NCBI GenBank assembly: GCA_964412555.1
Contig: CAYPPG010000038.1
Coordinates: forward strand, 1-64,000
Source: CAYPPG01 sp964412555
GTDB lineage: Bacteria > Hinthialibacterota > Hinthialibacteria > Hinthialibacterales > Hinthialibacteraceae
Length of the DNA: 64,000 nucleotides
Direction: 5' to 3'
Of this stretch, positions 61,901 to 64,000 are shown piece after piece (within the stretch, counting starts at the first letter, position 1; each line of letters begins with the position of its first letter). The notes beneath the pieces were generated by a model. The model saw only the letters and a program-made list of their open reading frames with translations. It was not told the DNA's origin and did not search any database. A program made the translations under genes and the position numbers.

Positions 61901-62506
61901 GGTCTGGATCATGTGCTGGCTTCCGGACGCAACGTCAATGTATTGGTTCTGGATACGGAAGTCTATTCCAATACAGGGGGTCAGATGTCGAAAGCCACAC
62001 CCCGCGCAGCAGTTGCCAAGTTCGCATTTGGTGGGAAACCAATGCCGAAAAAGGATCTTGGCATGATCGCGATGGCTTATGGTAACATCTATGTCGCCAA
62101 AGTGGCCATGGGCGCCAATGACTTGCAAACAGTCAAAGCATTCATCGAAGCGGAAGCGTATGATGGTCCTTCGCTGATCCTTGCCTATAGCCACTGCATC
62201 GCTCATGGTATCAACATGCGGTTGGGTATGGAAACCCAGAAGGCCGCTGTGGATTGTGGTCATTGGCCGCTCTATCGATTCAATCCTGAATTGGCGAATG
62301 AAGGTAAGAATCCGTTGAAATTGGATTCGCGCGATCCGAAGATTTCGTATCAAGATTTCGCCTATCAGCAAACACGATTCAAGATGCTGACCAAGAGCCA
62401 GCCCGAAGCAGCCAAAAAACTCATCGAACTGGGTCAAGAAGATGTCACCGAACGTTGGCATTTGTACAAACAAATGGCAACTCTCGATTACGGCCCGGCC
62501 GACTAA
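58943..62506 (+). CDS. nifJ: pyruvate:ferredoxin (flavodoxin) oxidoreductase
   Basis: A 1187-residue single-chain enzyme that converts pyruvate and CoA to acetyl-CoA and CO2 with reduced ferredoxin. The pyrimidine-binding domain starts [34 protein letters not shown]. Two 4Fe-4S motifs lie near residues 695 ([14 protein letters not shown]) and 752 ([12 protein letters not shown]). A further cluster Cys pair is in [15 protein letters not shown]. The TPP domain has [20 protein letters not shown] and [34 protein letters not shown] is ideally placed before the ATG. It implies anaerobic or microaerobic metabolism. A strong terminator follows. Confidence 0.97.
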   Translation: [1187 protein letters not shown]

Positions 62507-62523
62507 TTCACGTACAATTCAAG

Positions 62524-62554
62524 AAAGGAGCGGTTTTTTTAAAACCGCTCCTTT
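62524..62554 (+). terminator. strong hairpin terminator after PFOR
   Basis: AAAGGAGCGGTTTT and AAAACCGCTCCTTT form a perfect 14-bp stem with a TTT loop, 17 bases after the stop. Confidence 0.8.
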
Positions 62555-62618
62555 AAAGCATTTTTAAATTAGTGAGTACTTTCAAATCCCAAAAAATGAC
62601 AATGAAAGGACGAGCGAA

Positions 62619-63608
62619 ATGGATTTGACAACATCATATATGGGTCTCAAACTGAAAAACCCTGTAGTACCTTCTGCTTCTCCTTTATCCCGAGAAATCG
62701 ATACAATTAAAGAGATGGAAGATGCAGGCGCATCCGCCATCGTTCTTTATTCTCTTTTCGAAGAGCAAATTTCATTTGAAGCGAAAGAATTGAATCATTT
62801 TCTCACCAAAGGAACAGAAAGCTTTGCCGAAGCCTTATCCTATTTCCCCGAACCGGAAGAGTTCCACTTGGGGCCGGATGGCTATCTCGAGCATATTCGC
62901 AAAGCCAAAGAAGCGACAAGCATTCCAATTATCGGAAGTTTGAACGGTGTATCGACCGGCGGTTGGATAGAATATGCCAAGAAAATGCAGGAAGCGGGCG
63001 CAGATGCTGTCGAGCTAAATGTATATTATATTCCGACGGATCCTTCCTTGACTTCGGAAAAAGTAGAGCAAATTTATCTGGATATTGTGAAAGAAGTGAA
63101 ACAATCCGTCACCTGCCCCGTTGCCGTGAAATTGAGTCCTTATTTCACCTCCATGAATTCCTTGGCAAACCGTCTTGTCGACGGTGGAGCGAATGGCCTG
63201 GTTTTATTCAATCGCTTCTATCAGCCGGATATTGATATTGAAAACCTGGAAGTGGGACCGAATTTACTTCTCAGTACGCCACAAGAATTACGGCTTCCTC
63301 TTCGCTGGATTGCGATCCTCTATAACCGTGTAAATGCCGATCTCGCCGGTACGACCGGTATTTATTCAGCTGAAGATGCCATCAAAATGCTGATGGCCGG
63401 CGCCAGCGCCACAATGATGTGCTCAGCTTTGCTTCGTCATGGCGTTGGACGCATCAAAGAAGTCCTTGCCGACATGCAAACGTGGATGGAAGAACACGAG
63501 TACGAATCAGTCAATCAAATGCAGGGCAGTATGAGCCAAAAATCCTGCCCCGAACCATCCGCTTTCGAACGGGCGAATTATATGAAAACATTGCAAAGTT
63601 ACGTTTAA
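62619..63608 (+). CDS. dihydroorotate dehydrogenase-like flavoprotein
   Basis: A 329-residue FMN-type TIM barrel (MDLTTSYMGLKLKNPVVPSASPLS, PIIGSLNGVSTGGWIEYAKKMQEAGADAVELNVYY, CPVAVKLSPYFTSM, GTTGIYSAEDAIKMLMAGASATMMCSALL). Proteins of this dihydroorotate dehydrogenase-like subgroup are commonly encoded next to PFOR, as here. They lack an established role in pyrimidine synthesis and may take electrons from or give electrons to ferredoxin; this is inference. A terminator separates it from PFOR, so it probably has its own promoter. AAGGACGAG precedes the ATG. Confidence 0.85.
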   Translation: MDLTTSYMGLKLKNPVVPSASPLSREIDTIKEMEDAGASAIVLYSLFEEQISFEAKELNHFLTKGTESFAEALSYFPEPEEFHLGPDGYLEHIRKAKEATSIPIIGSLNGVSTGGWIEYAKKMQEAGADAVELNVYYIPTDPSLTSEKVEQIYLDIVKEVKQSVTCPVAVKLSPYFTSMNSLANRLVDGGANGLVLFNRFYQPDIDIENLEVGPNLLLSTPQELRLPLRWIAILYNRVNADLAGTTGIYSAEDAIKMLMAGASATMMCSALLRHGVGRIKEVLADMQTWMEEHEYESVNQMQGSMSQKSCPEPSAFERANYMKTLQSYV

Positions 63609-63633
63609 ATCCAATTCTTCTCAAAACAAATCG

Positions 63634-63678
63634 AAACCCTTTTCGAACAATGGCTCTCGAAAAGGGTTTTTCTTTTTT
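63634..63678 (+). terminator. rho-independent terminator
   Basis: AAACCCTTTTCGA (63634-63646) and TCGAAAAGGGTTT (63657-63669) form a perfect 13-bp stem followed by a T-rich run. Confidence 0.85.
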
Positions 63679-63736
63679 ATAGAATAAATTCGAAACATCA
63701 GTAACCACTATACAGACCTGATTGTGATAGATAAAC

Positions 63737-64000
63737 ATGTCTCTTTTCATACTTATCCCTGCACTATTCATCATCTCCGCCTGTTATGCATCTGTCGGTT
63801 TAGGCGGTGGTTCCGCTTATTTGGCGGTCTTGTCATTTTGGGATACGAATCCGGATGTCATTCGTCCGATGGCATGGGCATTGAACATCGTTTGCAGTGG
63901 AGTCGTATTCTGGAACTATGCCCGGCGTGGTTTTTTTAATTTTCGCATTGCCACTCCCTATCTAATTGGAGGTTTGCTTGGATCAGTTCTTGGGGCAAGG
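63737..64000 (+). CDS. TauE/SafE (TSUP) family permease, partial at the window edge
   Basis: The first 88 residues of a membrane protein that continues past the right edge. LFILIPALFIISACYASVGLGGGSAYLAVLSF contains the GxGGG motif of the TauE/SafE sulfite/organosulfonate exporter family, followed by PDVIRPMAWALNIVCSGVVFWNYARRGFF and GGLLGSVLGA, also typical. Substrate unknown. Confidence 0.78.
   Translation, partial: MSLFILIPALFIISACYASVGLGGGSAYLAVLSFWDTNPDVIRPMAWALNIVCSGVVFWNYARRGFFNFRIATPYLIGGLLGSVLGAR

Noticed and set aside
1..64000. tRNA or rRNA genes
   Set aside because: I scanned intergenic regions by eye for cloverleaf or rRNA-like sequence and saw none; a covariance-model search could still find one.

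Overview
The window reads as a chromosomal contig of an uncultured, Gram-negative, probably anaerobic bacterium. An LpxD-like acyltransferase and lipoprotein signals point to an outer membrane. A full-length pyruvate:ferredoxin oxidoreductase points to anaerobic metabolism, and MqnC to futalosine-route menaquinone. Three scattered pseudopilin-like genes share an almost identical FTLIELLIVVAIIGILAAIAVPNF start, and there are several secreted beta-helix, CBM9-like and dockerin-like proteins. That mix resembles candidate phyla such as Sumerlaeota, Hinthialibacterota or Omnitrophota; this placement is inference from gene style, not from a marker-gene search. A 100-N scaffold gap at 46077-46176 suggests a metagenome-assembled genome.

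Layout. 1-7000 is an accessory island: a possible IS21-type end, an antitoxin gene whose toxin partner survives only as about 20 codons, then a three-gene predicted defence operon (FokI-type nuclease, HamA-like nuclease, HamB-like helicase) and a small DUF4258-like/DUF2283 pair. 7000-14200 holds an Atg22/UMF1-type MFS transporter, a stripped-down sigma-54 activator, a RelE-type toxin-antitoxin pair preceded by an 11-bp-phased repeat array, a secreted beta-helix protein, a nitroreductase and an RsiV-like protein. 14200-17820 is an S-adenosylmethionine cycle module: metK-ahcY, diverging from an ArsR-methyltransferase fusion regulator. 17820-27090 carries lpxD-like, prepilin peptidase, HIT, TPR lipoprotein-yqeK, and a sugar-transferase operon ending in mqnC.

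27200-36140 is the most interesting region. Seven leftward genes and a tiny unannotated ORF form what looks like a modified-peptide (RiPP) production and sensing system: an NtrC-type regulator, a radical SAM/SPASM peptide maturase, a 23-residue candidate precursor with a strong ribosome binding site, a family-5 peptide-binding lipoprotein, a Cache-type sensor kinase, a receiver-only protein, a receiver-kinase hybrid and a pseudopilin. A sigma-54-like promoter with an upstream paired palindrome lies between the NtrC-type regulator and the maturase. A long hairpin buries the start site of the binding protein directly after the peptide gene. An autoinducing peptide circuit is a coherent but untested hypothesis.

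36800-46000 has a secreted CBM9-like protein, a very large secreted protein of unknown function, a sugar oxidoreductase-isomerase pair, a CopG-VapBC-type toxin-antitoxin pair and an RlmD-like rRNA methyltransferase. 46200-58500 has alaS, two more pseudopilins, several secreted proteins (ThuA-like, beta-helix, deacetylase, dockerin-like with a Thr/Pro linker) and a phosphoesterase. 58900-63700 has PFOR and its usual dihydroorotate-dehydrogenase-like neighbour; a TauE/SafE permease runs off the right edge.

A family of short intergenic hairpins with varying arms but a common GGA/TCC loop is scattered through the whole window.
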